43,476 bases of DNA from Tritonibacter horizontis (GCF_001518015.1 NZ_LPUY01000096.1:1-43476), one strand, 5' to 3'; positions 1 to 8,504 are shown, counted from the stretch's first letter. Numbers and translations: made by a program. The notes: a model not told the origin generated them from the letters alone.

Positions 1-2
1 AA

Positions 3-344
3 AAAGGTGAAAACTTCAGCCTTGGAGGTGAAATCGCAAGTGTCCAGATAATCGACCAAAGCAAGGAGATCACCGCCGATTTTCGGCACCGGGCCCTGCG
101 GCACCATGCCGAGGGCATATTCATGGCCGAGACGATCTTCGGCCAGACCCTCACGCTCTCGACCGGGCGCATCATCCCGACCCGATGGGTTGGCGAACAA
201 CATGTGAAAGAGGATCTCGGCTTCATCCCGAGCTTTGCCGATTGGGTGAAGGCCATCCGGCCCGAACCCTGGATGGGCCGGTCCGAGCGGATCGAGGCGC
301 AGGTCGATCCGCATCACGCCTCGCCCGTGGTCGAGGTCAGCTGA
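3..344 (+). CDS. DUF6915-like protein, 5'-truncated by window edge
   Basis: The frame is open from base 3 to the TGA at 342-344, so the gene probably starts upstream of the window; an internal ATG at 123 is a weaker alternative start with only GAGGG before it. The segment with DFRHRALRHHAEGIFMAE followed by GEQHVKEDLGFIPSFADW matches my memory of the DUF6915 family, small proteins of unknown function common on alphaproteobacterial mobile elements. Just before it the residues read GGEIASVQIIDQSK, where I would expect a longer GG..DY..IHDWFDQSK-like stretch, so the copy may carry a short in-frame deletion. It lies one base before the next gene and is probably in the same transcript. Function is unknown. 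Confidence 0.55.
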   Translation, partial: KGENFSLGGEIASVQIIDQSKEITADFRHRALRHHAEGIFMAETIFGQTLTLSTGRIIPTRWVGEQHVKEDLGFIPSFADWVKAIRPEPWMGRSERIEAQVDPHHASPVVEVS

Positions 345-345
345 C

Positions 346-543
346 ATGACTGATCCCGCATACTTGCGCCTCGGTCTGCCGCCGACGGCGTCGCCCCAGA
401 CAGTTCTGCGCGCGGCGGTCCGGGCGCTGCACCCCGACACGCGCGCCGTTTGCGGCCTCCGGACCGCGCGCAAGCGTTTCTACCGGCAGATGCTCTGCGC
501 GCATGCCGCACGACAGGCAGCGGGCGACAGTCTCACCGGCTGA
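346..543 (+). CDS. Miniature J-domain-like protein
   Basis: This 65-residue protein begins one base after the upstream stop. Residues 6-11 (YLRLGL) and 20-33 (VLRAAVRALHPDTR) follow the start of a DnaJ J-domain: the YxxLGL helix-I signature, a basic helix II and the HPD tripeptide at 29-31 that stimulates the ATPase of DnaK/Hsp70. A short basic stretch after HPD (RTARKRFYRQM, about residues 41-51) could be helix III. There is no G/F region, zinc finger or C-terminal substrate domain, so at most it is a co-chaperone hook. Known J-domains run about 70 residues, so this one is nearly the whole protein. The motif is visible; Hsp70 recruitment is inference. Confidence 0.55.
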   Translation: MTDPAYLRLGLPPTASPQTVLRAAVRALHPDTRAVCGLRTARKRFYRQMLCAHAARQAAGDSLTG

Positions 544-576
544 TCGTCCCCAACCACCCCTTCATTCGAACACAAC

Positions 577-600
577 GCCCGGCCGCCCGGCCGCCCGGCC
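577..600. repeat. Three tandem copies of GCCCGGCC
   Basis: Three perfect head-to-tail 8-base units (577-584, 585-592, 593-600) sit in the 83-base gap between the J-domain gene and the next gene, ending 15 bases before the AGGAGG ribosome binding site. The unit is close to self-complementary, so the RNA could fold. It may be a slippage-prone tract that modulates the downstream gene, or simply low-complexity GC sequence. Confidence 0.8.
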
Positions 601-626
601 GGGTTTTCCCCATTCAGGAGGTCCCC

Positions 627-1046
627 ATGGCGGATTACTTCACCCATTTCTCATGCCTGATCGACGTCGGCAGCCCCGAAAAGGCCGCCCGCGCACTCGA
701 GCTGTTTCATGACCTGCGCGCTGCGGATCAGCACGCAGACGAGCCTGAGGTCTCGGGCTTCACTCTTGCGTGCCAGGACGCGCCCGAGGGCAGCACCCTC
801 TGGATCCATGAGGACGAGCACGGCGATGTCGAGGCGGTCATCCGCTTCGTGCTGCGCCTTGCGGAAGAGCTCGATCTCACCGGCCTCTGGGGGTTCCAAT
901 ATTCCCTGACCTGCTCCCGGCCGCGCCTCGACGCTTTCGGCGGTGGCGCGCATGTCATCGATCTTGGTGCCCGCAAGTCCATCGGCGCGACCAGCACGCA
1001 AGAATGGCTGGCCGCCGCGCTGAACGGGGAGGACGTCGATGCCTGA
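627..1046 (+). CDS. Conserved hypothetical protein (139 aa)
   Basis: The ATG at 627 is preceded by AGGAGG at 616-621. The frame is open further upstream to 450, but that part overlaps the J-domain gene and has no ribosome site. The product starts MADYFTHFSCLIDVGS and contains WIHEDEHGDVEAVIRFVLR and a FGGGAHVIDLG segment near the C-terminus. I recall similar uncharacterised proteins on plasmids, integrative elements and phages of proteobacteria, with a conserved SC.IDVG start and an IRFVLR core. No catalytic motif, signal peptide or membrane segment is visible, and it is acidic and probably cytosolic. Its stop overlaps the start of the next gene by eight bases, so the two are likely translated together. 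Confidence 0.75.
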   Translation: MADYFTHFSCLIDVGSPEKAARALELFHDLRAADQHADEPEVSGFTLACQDAPEGSTLWIHEDEHGDVEAVIRFVLRLAEELDLTGLWGFQYSLTCSRPRLDAFGGGAHVIDLGARKSIGATSTQEWLAAALNGEDVDA

Positions 1047-1683
1047 GGTCATCTGCACCACCGTCTACCAGTTCCCCGAGCTTTCAGATGCAGCCAAGGA
1101 AAAGGCGCGCAGCTGGTATCGCGAGCTTGGGCCTCACGACGATTGGTGGGACACGGTCTACGAAGATTTCGAACGTATCTGCGATATTCTCGGCGTCCGG
1201 CTCAAAACCACGCCTGTGCGGCTGATGGGCGGCGAGACGCGGGCCAAACCCTGCATCTGGTTTTCAGGTTTCTGGAGCCAGGGTGACGGAGCGTCGTTCG
1301 AAGGGTACTTTGGTCACGCGAAGGGCGTCGCTGCGCGCATCCGGGACTACGCCCCGACCGACGCGACGCTACATGGCATCGCCGACCGGCTGCAGGCCAT
1401 CCAGCGGCGTAACTTCTACCAGCTCGCTGCCGAGGTCAGCCACCGCGGTCGCTACTACCACGAATACACGATGTCGGTGGACGTCACCCGCGACAGCCCG
1501 ACATGGCAGCCGCCCACCGAGGACGCAGAAGAGACCGTGACCGAGGCGCTGCGCGACCTTGCCCGCTGGCTCTACCGTCAGCTTCAGAGCGAATACGACC
1601 ACCTTACCTCGGACGAGTCCGTTGAGGACGGCATCATTGCCAATGAATACACCTTCACCGCAGGGGGGCGGCGGTTCGGATGA
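1039..1683 (+). CDS. Conserved hypothetical protein (214 aa), often labelled antitoxin-like
   Basis: The start ATG at 1039 lies inside the previous gene, with GGGGAGG six bases upstream. The protein opens with CTTVYQFPELSDAAKEKAR followed by WYRE and DDWWDTVYEDFERICDILGV. This N-terminal signature is shared by phage and integrative-element proteins of about 200 residues that some databases call 'antitoxin of toxin-antitoxin stability system'. I know of no firm experimental basis for that label, so it is kept as hypothetical. The middle is rich in aromatic residues (WFSGFWSQGDGASFEG), and the C-terminal part looks helical with RDLARWLYRQL. No partner toxin adjoins it; the next gene pair has its own promoter and operator. 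Cytosolic, function unknown. Confidence 0.7.
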   Translation: MPEVICTTVYQFPELSDAAKEKARSWYRELGPHDDWWDTVYEDFERICDILGVRLKTTPVRLMGGETRAKPCIWFSGFWSQGDGASFEGYFGHAKGVAARIRDYAPTDATLHGIADRLQAIQRRNFYQLAAEVSHRGRYYHEYTMSVDVTRDSPTWQPPTEDAEETVTEALRDLARWLYRQLQSEYDHLTSDESVEDGIIANEYTFTAGGRRFG

Positions 1684-1709
1684 CACATGGGAGGGCTCAA
1701 CCCATCTCT

Positions 1710-1742
1710 TGCAGAATATCCAGAATGTATGTATATTCTGCA
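1710..1742. promoter_or_regulatory. Operator-like inverted repeat upstream of toxin-antitoxin pair
   Basis: A perfect 10-base inverted repeat, TGCAGAATAT (1710-1719) and ATATTCTGCA (1733-1742), flanks 13 bases. Nested in it is CAGAAT (1721-1726) and ATTCTG (1735-1740), so the GAAT half-site occurs three times. It ends 18 bases before the antitoxin start used here. Phd/YefM antitoxins repress their own operon by binding such palindromes, so this is the expected autoregulatory site. The repeats are seen directly; the role is inferred from position. Confidence 0.7.
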
Positions 1743-1760
1743 CAAATGGAGACCCCGATC

Positions 1761-2015
1761 ATGCATGATCTTCCCGAGTTCAAGGCGGCCGACCTGACGC
1801 GGCACACAAGTGACCTGTTCGATGCGGCTATCCGGTCGCCGATCGCGATCACGAAGCACCGCAAGCCGAAATTCGTGCTGATGAGCATGGATCAGTATCA
1901 GCAACTCACCCGAGGGGCCACGCAGCAGGCTCACATGCTCGAAGAGATGCCCGAGGATCTCAAGACGCTGATGATAGAAGGGCTCGAGCGGGACTTGACG
2001 CAGGCGGATGACTAA
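1761..2015 (+). CDS. Type II antitoxin, Phd/YefM family
   Basis: An 84-residue protein. The start at 1761 is chosen because GGAGA lies eight bases before it; an in-frame ATG at 1746 is possible but would crowd the operator. The N-terminal half (FKAADLTRHTSDLFDAA, then PIAITKHRKPKFVLMSMDQY) is the typical Phd/YefM fold, which dimerises and binds the operator DNA. The acidic C-terminal tail is the usual toxin-neutralising arm. The gene overlaps the downstream PemK/MazF-like toxin by eight bases, the standard order of antitoxin first with translational coupling. Phd/YefM antitoxins more often pair with Doc or YoeB, so the pairing with a PemK-like toxin is a swap, seen in other systems as well. 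The pair probably stabilises the element. Confidence 0.85.
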   Translation: MHDLPEFKAADLTRHTSDLFDAAIRSPIAITKHRKPKFVLMSMDQYQQLTRGATQQAHMLEEMPEDLKTLMIEGLERDLTQADD

Positions 2016-2424
2016 GCCTGCGGCTGGAGAGGTTTTCCGCTATCCGTTCCTGTGGAAACGCGAGCAGATGGCGGGCGAGACCGAGGGCCGCAAGACACGG
2101 CCTGTCTGTATCGCCGTCACTGTCGCCAAGTCCGATAGCGAGACCGTGGTGTTCATCCTGCCGATCACGACGCAACCGCCCTTGCCCTCGCGCAAGTGCA
2201 TCGAGGTGCCACAGATCGAGTCGCAGCGTGTGGGGTTGGAGACCCATGTCCGCAAATGGGTCATGCTGGACGAGATCAACACCGATATTCTGGAGCGGTC
2301 CTATGTCTGGGAGGACCGCACGCCCATCGGCACGTTCAGTTCCGTCTTCACATCCAAAATCCAGTCCAGCCTGATCGCGCTTGCCAGGTCGGGCGGGGCA
2401 TCGATTGTTGATCGGCTGAAGTAG
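2008..2424 (+). CDS. PemK/MazF-like toxin
   Basis: A 138-residue protein whose ATG lies inside the end of the antitoxin gene. The N-terminus, GEVFRYPFLWKREQ followed by GETEGRKTRPVCIAVTV, matches the PemK/MazF pattern of a beta strand with G-x-[VI], a loop rich in Gly/Glu, then a K-x-RP-V/C strand. VFILPITTQPP is a second strand of the SH3-like barrel. The family are ribosome-independent or ribosome-associated mRNA endonucleases. The Arg-Pro motif after the first loop is present, but I cannot name the catalytic residues with certainty. The length is slightly more than the usual 110-120. Its operon position after a Phd-type antitoxin with a palindromic operator supports the toxin call. Confidence 0.72.
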   Translation: MTKPAAGEVFRYPFLWKREQMAGETEGRKTRPVCIAVTVAKSDSETVVFILPITTQPPLPSRKCIEVPQIESQRVGLETHVRKWVMLDEINTDILERSYVWEDRTPIGTFSSVFTSKIQSSLIALARSGGASIVDRLK

Positions 2425-2452
2425 TCTCAATCACCGCAGGGGCTACCCAGCT

Positions 2453-2746
2453 TCATTTGTTCCCGTCGATCCACTTCGACATCAGCCCCTTGTCGCGGAA
2501 ACATTCGTCCGGCACGGCGCGGCGCTTGATCCGGGCGAGGCGTTCGGCGAAGGCGACCTGCTTCGATGTTGGGCGGCTGTCCTGCGCACCCGGGTTCATC
2601 TTGGCTTGTGCGTCGATCCAGGCGCTCAAGGAGCGCCGATCTTGCTGAACCTTCCACGGCAGAAGCGTCTGGTTGCGCAGGGCCAGAGCGCGCGCATAGG
2701 CGATCTGCTTTGGCGTCGCGGGCAGGGCGTTAGCGGTGCTTTCCAT
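2453..2746 (-). CDS. Two-repeat hypothetical protein (97 aa)
   Basis: The gene is transcribed leftward with AAGGGAG upstream of its ATG, convergent with the toxin gene. The product consists of two degenerate copies of one unit: ATPKQIAYARALALRNQ...SLSAWID (about residues 10-47) and PTSKQVAFAERLARIKR...LMSKWID (about 59-94). Each has a KQ[IV]xxAxxLA helix, a Pro, and a terminal S.WID. I recall similar KQ..FA..LA units at the ends of plasmid topoisomerases and in small plasmid proteins, which would suggest a nucleic-acid-associated helper; that is inference. The upstream 175 bases hold an AT-rich stretch (about 2768-2802) that may be its promoter. Cytosolic, no signal peptide. Confidence 0.7.
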   Translation of the reverse strand: MESTANALPATPKQIAYARALALRNQTLLPWKVQQDRRSLSAWIDAQAKMNPGAQDSRPTSKQVAFAERLARIKRRAVPDECFRDKGLMSKWIDGNK

Positions 2747-2921
2747 CGGGGATCTCCCTTCTTAGCTTGGTTTCAAAATAGAACATAACAGGAACAAAAG
2801 CAAGCCGCCTGTGGAAATCATGGGGTTTGAGAGGAAGAGGAGGGCCGGGGGAGGTCAGGCCTGAGGGTGCTCGAAAGAGGGTGTCCGGGCCTGATCCTGT
2901 TCCTCATTCCGGAGTTTCCCG

Positions 2922-5900
2922 ATGACCCATCTCGCCCCCTTTGCGACCGAGCGCGCCCTTGCGCCTGTCGCCCCTATCCCGTCCCTCGATACGGCCGCTG
3001 CGATCTTGAGCGTGGCCGAAGCGCTGCAGACTGATCTGGCGCAGGGTTTCCAGATCGATGCGCTGCGCCTGCGCGTTGAGATGGAGCGCGTCTTTGGCGG
3101 CTCTGATGCGACCGGCGCCTGGGACTGGAAGCTGGCCTATGAAGCGGGCGAGGCAGCGCTGGTCCTGTTCCTGCGGAAGTTCGGCCGTGCGCTCCTGGCC
3201 CGGGCGGGCTCGCCCGCGGCGCTGCTGCCGATCCTCGTCAAGGTGGCGGGCCTTTTGCCGACCCATACGCGGCGGTCCGAGGAGATGGAGCGGTTCCAGC
3301 AGTTCTCGACGCCGCTGCCCATGGGGCTGGCGGCACTGGCTGCAGCACAGATCACCGCGCGCGATCTGGTGCTGGAGCCATCGGCTGGGACGGGCCTTCT
3401 GGCGGTCCTCGCAGAAATCGCGGGCGGCAGCCTCGCGTTGAACGAGTTGGCCGACACCCGCGCCGATCTTCTCCGCCGCCTGTTTCCGGGGCGGCCTGTC
3501 ACAGGCTTTGACGCGGCGCAGATCGACGATCATCTCGACGCGGGCGTCCGCCCGAGCGTCGTCGTGATGAACCCGCCATTCTCGGCGGTGGCCAATGTCG
3601 ACGCTCGCACCACCGAGGCGACAGCCCGGCACCTGCGCTCGGCGCTTGCGCGTCTGGCCCCCGGCGGACGGTTGGTCGCCATCACCGGTGCGGGCTTCGC
3701 GCCCGATGCGCCCGCCTGGGTCGAGACCTTCGCTCGCCTGACCGAGACCGCGCATCTGGTCTTTACGGGTGCTGTGTCGGGTGCGGCCTTCGCCAAGCAC
3801 GGCACCAGCTTCGAGACGCGGATTTCGGTCTTCGACAAATTCCGCGGTGGCGAGGCGGGCGGCATCACAGCCGATCTGGCGCGCCCGATATCGCCTGATG
3901 TCGCCAGCCTGCTGTCGCTGATCACTACCCATGTCCCCCCGCGCCTTGTGCTGGCGCAGGTCGTACCAGCAGGGCAGGGCCCCTCTTCCCCCTTCCCGGG
4001 AAATCCTACCCGCACCACGCGTACGGCCCTCAGCACATCCCGCGCAACAGATGCAACGAACCCCACCAACACCGCGCCGCAGATCGAGGCCTCAGACCTC
4101 GCCTATACCCTTCGGGATGTGACCGAGGACGGTACCAATGCGCGCTTGTCGGATGCAATTTATGAGACCTTCCGCCTGCAGGCCATCGACATTCCCGGCG
4201 CGGCACCGCACCCGACGAAGCTTGTGCAATCTGCGGCCATGGCCTCGGTCGCGCCCCCGAAACCCAGCTATCGCCCCAAGCTGCCAGCCGCTGTACTGTG
4301 TGATGGCCTCCTGTCCGACGCGCAGCTTGAGACCGTGATCTACGCGGGCGAGGCGCATGGCGCGTATCTCGCGGGGTCTTGGACTGTCGATGAAACCGGC
4401 GACATGGTCTCGGCCGCGCCCGACGATGCCGCGGACGCTGTCCGCTTCCGCCGTGGCTTCTTCCTTGGCGACGGCACCGGGGCGGGCAAGGGCCGCCAGT
4501 CGGCCGGGATTGTGCTCGACAATTGGTGCCAAGGCCGGCGCAAGGCGCTCTGGATATCGAAGAGCGACAAGCTTCTCGAGGACGCTCAGCGCGACTGGTC
4601 TGCCCTTGGCCAGGAGCGCTTGCTGGTGACGCCGCTGTCGCGCTTTGCGCAAGGCAAGGATATCCCGCTGACCGAGGGCATCCTGTTCACCACCTATGCA
4701 ACGCTGCGCTCAGAGGAGCGCGGGGCCAGGAAATCCCGCGTCGACCAGATCGTCGACTGGCTGGGGGCGGATTTCGACGGGGTGATTCTGTTTGACGAAA
4801 GCCATGCCATGGCCAATGCCGCAGGATCGAAAGGCGATCGCGGCGATGTCACGGCCTCGCAGCAGGGCAGGGCGGGCCTGCGCCTGCAGCACAAGCTGCC
4901 CAATGCCCGCGTGGTCTATGTTTCGGCCACCGGCGCAACCTCGGTGCACAACCTCGCCTATGCGCAGCGCCTCGGGCTCTGGGGTGGCGAGGACTTTCCG
5001 TTTTCGACGCGGGCGGAATTTGTGCAAGCTATCGAAGCTGGCGGCGTTGCCGCGATGGAGGTGCTGGCCCGCGATCTGCGGTCGCTTGGCCTCTACACGG
5101 CGCGCTCGCTGTCCTATGACGGCGTCGAATACGAGATGCTGGAACATGCGCTGACACCGGAGCAGCGCGGGATCTATGATGCATATGCCGGGGCCTTCGC
5201 CATCATCCACAACAACCTTGCGGCGGCCATGGAGGCCGCCAACATCACGGGCGACAGTGGCACGCTGAACCGGCAGGCCAAATCCGCCGCGCGCTCGGCT
5301 TTCGAGTCTGCCAAGCAGCGCTTCTTCGGCCATCTGCTCACCTCGATGAAAACCCCAACCCTGATCGCTGCCATCGACGCCGATCTCGCCGCGGGCCACG
5401 CGGCCGTAATCCAGATCGTCTCGACAGGTGAGGCGCTGATGGAGCGGCGCCTGTCAGACATCCCTACGGATGAGTGGAACGATGTGCGGGTGGATATCAC
5501 GCCAAGAGAGGCTTGCCTGGACTACCTCGCCCATTCCTTCCCGGTGCAGCTCTATGAGCCCTTCACCGATAGCGAAGGCAACCTCTCCTCGCGCCCGGTC
5601 ACGCGCGATGGCCAGCCAGTGGAATGTCGTGAAGCGGCGCGCAGGCGCGATGCGCTGATCGAGCATCTGGCCTCGCTGCCGCCGGTGCCCGGCGCGCTGG
5701 ACCAGATCGTCCAGCGCTTCGGCACTGATCTGGTGGCCGAGGTCACGGGCCGCTCGCGCCGCATCGTGAGAAAAGGCGATGGTCCTGCCGCGCACCTCGT
5801 CGTCGAAAGCCGGGCGGGCTCTGCCAACCTCGCGGAAACCGCTGCCTTCATGGATGACCAGAAGCGCATCCTGATCTTCTCGGACGCGGGCGGCACGGGG

Positions 5901-7301
5901 CGCAGCTATCACGCCGATCTCGGGGCGAAGAACCAGCGCCTGCGGGTCCACTACCTCCTGGAACCGGGCTGGAAGGCCGATGCGGCCATTCAGGGACTGG
6001 GCCGCACCAACCGCACCAACCAGGCGCAACCACCGCTGTTCCGGCCCGTTGCTACCGATGTGAAAGCAGAGAAACGCTTCCTCAGCACCATCGCGCGTCG
6101 CCTCGACACGCTCGGGGCGATCACGCGCGGCCAGCGTCAAACCGGCGGGCAGGGGCTGTTCCGGCCCGAGGACAATCTGGAGTCTCCCTATGCCCGCGAT
6201 GCCTTGCGCCAGCTTTACCGCCGCATCTATCGCGGCGATGTCGCGGGGTGCTCACTTGGCGCTTTCGAGGATGCCACAGGTCTCAGCCTGACCGATGACA
6301 ATGGGCTGAAGGATGATCTGCCCCCGATCACGACCTTCCTCAATCGCCTGCTGGCGCTGACGATCGACATGCAGGCCGTGCTGTTCTCGGTCTTCGAGGA
6401 ACTCCTCGACCAGCGAATCGAGGGCGCTATCGCTGCCGGGGTCTACGACCTCGGGCTCGAGACGCTGCGCGCCGAGAGCTTTCAGGTGACGGATGCGCGT
6501 GTGATCTACACCCATCCCGGCTCCGGCGCAGAAACCCAGCTCCTGACCATCGCGCAAAAGCAGCGCAACACGCCGACCGCGCTCGCTGATGCGCTCGACT
6601 GGCTGGACGATCCGAAGGCGCGTTTGCTAGTTAACAGCCGCTCAAACAGGGCTGCCGTGCAGGTGCCCGCGACCAGCCTGATGCTAGACGACGGCACCAT
6701 CGAACCGCGGCTGAGGCTGATCCGGCCAACGGAGGCCAGCACGGTTCCGGCCCGGATGATGGAGGACACCCATTGGCTCGAAGCCGACCGCGCAGTCTTC
6801 GCCGCCGCCTGGACCGCGGAACTGGCCGAGGTGCCGGAATTCTCGGAAACCACGCTGCATATCGTGGCGGGGCTGCTGCTGCCGATCTGGAAGCAGCTCC
6901 CCCAGGATGAAACCCGCGTCTACCGGCTGCAGACCGATGACGGTCAGCGCATCATCGGTCGCCGCGTTTCGCCGTCGTGGGTCGCGACCACACTTGCCGC
7001 CGATGCGCCGAAGCTCACGGCGGCGCAGGTCCATGCCCTTGTTCTGGAGGGCAAGACCGTGGTGCGCTTGGCCGAAGGGATGGAGCTGCACCGCTCGCGC
7101 GTCATGGGCGTCAACCGGATCGAGCTGTCGGGCTTTTTGGGTGCCGCCAAGGACCGGCTGAAGGCAGATGGGTTCTTCTCGGAGATCATCGCCTGGAAGC
7201 TGCGGCTCTTCTGCCCAGCAGACTCCAGCGGCATCACAGTGCTTGATCGTCTGCTTGCACGTTGTCCCGTGACAGGACTACATGCGCGTGGAGGGTGCTG
7301 A
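2922..7301 (+). CDS. Strawberry-notch-like methylase-helicase (1459 aa)
   Basis: A very large protein with two enzymatic halves. The N-terminal half has an amino-methyltransferase fold: motif I VLEPSAGTG (150-158) and NPPF (217-220), the catalytic motif of N6-adenine or N4-cytosine DNA methylases. The C-terminal half is an SF2 helicase of the strawberry-notch type: Walker A GDGTGAGKG (516-524), DESH box (625-628) and a later GRTNRTNQAQPP segment as motif VI. GGTGRSYHAD lies shortly before it. Such proteins are common on large alphaproteobacterial plasmids, integrative elements and phages; their role is not established. The ATG at 2922 has a weak GGAG upstream. It starts a co-oriented module with the Toprim gene three bases after its stop. 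Early stops or frameshifts are absent, so it appears intact. Confidence 0.88.
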   Translation: MTHLAPFATERALAPVAPIPSLDTAAAILSVAEALQTDLAQGFQIDALRLRVEMERVFGGSDATGAWDWKLAYEAGEAALVLFLRKFGRALLARAGSPAALLPILVKVAGLLPTHTRRSEEMERFQQFSTPLPMGLAALAAAQITARDLVLEPSAGTGLLAVLAEIAGGSLALNELADTRADLLRRLFPGRPVTGFDAAQIDDHLDAGVRPSVVVMNPPFSAVANVDARTTEATARHLRSALARLAPGGRLVAITGAGFAPDAPAWVETFARLTETAHLVFTGAVSGAAFAKHGTSFETRISVFDKFRGGEAGGITADLARPISPDVASLLSLITTHVPPRLVLAQVVPAGQGPSSPFPGNPTRTTRTALSTSRATDATNPTNTAPQIEASDLAYTLRDVTEDGTNARLSDAIYETFRLQAIDIPGAAPHPTKLVQSAAMASVAPPKPSYRPKLPAAVLCDGLLSDAQLETVIYAGEAHGAYLAGSWTVDETGDMVSAAPDDAADAVRFRRGFFLGDGTGAGKGRQSAGIVLDNWCQGRRKALWISKSDKLLEDAQRDWSALGQERLLVTPLSRFAQGKDIPLTEGILFTTYATLRSEERGARKSRVDQIVDWLGADFDGVILFDESHAMANAAGSKGDRGDVTASQQGRAGLRLQHKLPNARVVYVSATGATSVHNLAYAQRLGLWGGEDFPFSTRAEFVQAIEAGGVAAMEVLARDLRSLGLYTARSLSYDGVEYEMLEHALTPEQRGIYDAYAGAFAIIHNNLAAAMEAANITGDSGTLNRQAKSAARSAFESAKQRFFGHLLTSMKTPTLIAAIDADLAAGHAAVIQIVSTGEALMERRLSDIPTDEWNDVRVDITPREACLDYLAHSFPVQLYEPFTDSEGNLSSRPVTRDGQPVECREAARRRDALIEHLASLPPVPGALDQIVQRFGTDLVAEVTGRSRRIVRKGDGPAAHLVVESRAGSANLAETAAFMDDQKRILIFSDAGGTGRSYHADLGAKNQRLRVHYLLEPGWKADAAIQGLGRTNRTNQAQPPLFRPVATDVKAEKRFLSTIARRLDTLGAITRGQRQTGGQGLFRPEDNLESPYARDALRQLYRRIYRGDVAGCSLGAFEDATGLSLTDDNGLKDDLPPITTFLNRLLALTIDMQAVLFSVFEELLDQRIEGAIAAGVYDLGLETLRAESFQVTDARVIYTHPGSGAETQLLTIAQKQRNTPTALADALDWLDDPKARLLVNSRSNRAAVQVPATSLMLDDGTIEPRLRLIRPTEASTVPARMMEDTHWLEADRAVFAAAWTAELAEVPEFSETTLHIVAGLLLPIWKQLPQDETRVYRLQTDDGQRIIGRRVSPSWVATTLAADAPKLTAAQVHALVLEGKTVVRLAEGMELHRSRVMGVNRIELSGFLGAAKDRLKADGFFSEIIAWKLRLFCPADSSGITVLDRLLARCPVTGLHARGGC

Positions 7302-7304
7302 GCC

Positions 7305-8336
7305 ATGTATTCCGAGACTGAAGATGTGATCCGCGCTCTGGCGGAGAACGCAGAGAGCGTGTGTCGCGCCTACCTTCCCGCCGGACGGCGGGAAGGGTCC
7401 TACTGGATCGTCGGCGATTTGCAGAACAACCCCGGCCGGTCGCTCTTCGTGCGGCTGACTGGACCCACATCAGGACCGGGAGCCCGTGGCAAATGGCAGG
7501 ACGCGGCTGTCGGACTGCATGGCGATCTCCTCGACATCATCCGCGAGCGAACCGGGATCTCGCGCTTTCCCGATCTTCTGGCCGAGGCCCGAGCGCATCT
7601 TGGCCGTCCCCAGCCGGTCCTCCCGAATACGCCAGTGCCGAAGAAGGCCAAAGCCCCCGGTGGCACACGAGCCGCGGCGGCGCGATTGTTTGCGGCCTCG
7701 GTGCCGGTCGCAGGCACGCTTGCCGACACCTACCTCCGCGCCCGGGGCATCAGCCAAGGCGGCACGATGAGCGCGCTCCGCTTCCACCCAAACTGCTGGC
7801 ATCGGGATGAAGGCCAGACCCGGAGCGTCCCTAGACCAGCGCTGATCGCGGCGGTCACCGATGGGGCAGGGGCCTTGCAGGGCGTGCATCGCACCTGGCT
7901 GGCGCCTGACGGACAGGGAAAGGCGGCCGTCGAGACGCAGCGACGGGCCATGGGTCACCTCCTCGGCAATGCCGTCAGGCTGACCCCGCATGACGACATC
8001 CTCGTCGTCGGGGAGGGCATCGAGACCATGCTGTCCCTCGTCGAAGCCGTGCCCGGCCTGCCCGTCTGGGCCGCGCTCTCGTCGGGACACCTCGGGGCCG
8101 TCCTGCTGCCGGAGGGGCTTCAGTGCCTCTACATCGCCATCGACCGCGATCCGGCGGGGCGCGCAGCGGCAGAGAGGTTGAGCGCCAGAGCCCTTGACGC
8201 CGGGATTGCCGTCCGGGTGCTGGAACCGCGGCTCGGAGATTTCAACGATGATCTCCGGGCGACCGGCAAAGAGGCGCTGCGCCAGCATCTGGCAGGGCAG
8301 ATCGGGCTTGAGGATCGCCAACGCCTGTTGGGCTGA
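7305..8336 (+). CDS. Toprim-domain primase-like protein
   Basis: A 343-residue protein following the strawberry-notch gene by three bases. The N-terminal half carries the substrate-processing type region seen in plasmid and integrative-element primases (YWIVGDLQNNPGRSLFVRL, then GKWQDAAVG). The C-terminal half is a Toprim domain: VVGEGIETMLS with the catalytic Glu at 237, and AIDRDPAG with Asp 280 and Asp 282. These acidic residues bind the metals used by DnaG-type primases and topoisomerases. A central RFHPNCWHRDEG motif is typical of the linker in these proteins. No zinc finger or helicase domain is fused. It probably makes primers or processes DNA together with the upstream helicase during replication or transfer of the element; that role is inferred from pairing only. 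Confidence 0.85.
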   Translation: MYSETEDVIRALAENAESVCRAYLPAGRREGSYWIVGDLQNNPGRSLFVRLTGPTSGPGARGKWQDAAVGLHGDLLDIIRERTGISRFPDLLAEARAHLGRPQPVLPNTPVPKKAKAPGGTRAAAARLFAASVPVAGTLADTYLRARGISQGGTMSALRFHPNCWHRDEGQTRSVPRPALIAAVTDGAGALQGVHRTWLAPDGQGKAAVETQRRAMGHLLGNAVRLTPHDDILVVGEGIETMLSLVEAVPGLPVWAALSSGHLGAVLLPEGLQCLYIAIDRDPAGRAAAERLSARALDAGIAVRVLEPRLGDFNDDLRATGKEALRQHLAGQIGLEDRQRLLG

Positions 8337-8504
8337 GCCACATCGCGCAGGGGGCGGTCAGGGGTTGAGGGGGTAGGCGTCCTGCAGTCCTGTCGCGGGT
8401 GTGGATCATCACCTTTGCCTCTTCCCGGGTAAATCTCATCCACCCGACACCCGAGCGGCCTTCAAGAGATGGGCAGGCGGCCGTCAAAGGGGACGCCTCA
8501 TCAA

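Noticed and set aside
2904-3932. 342-codon minus-strand frame opposite the methylase part of the strawberry-notch gene
   Set aside because: High-GC antisense shadow of a gene with recognised catalytic motifs.
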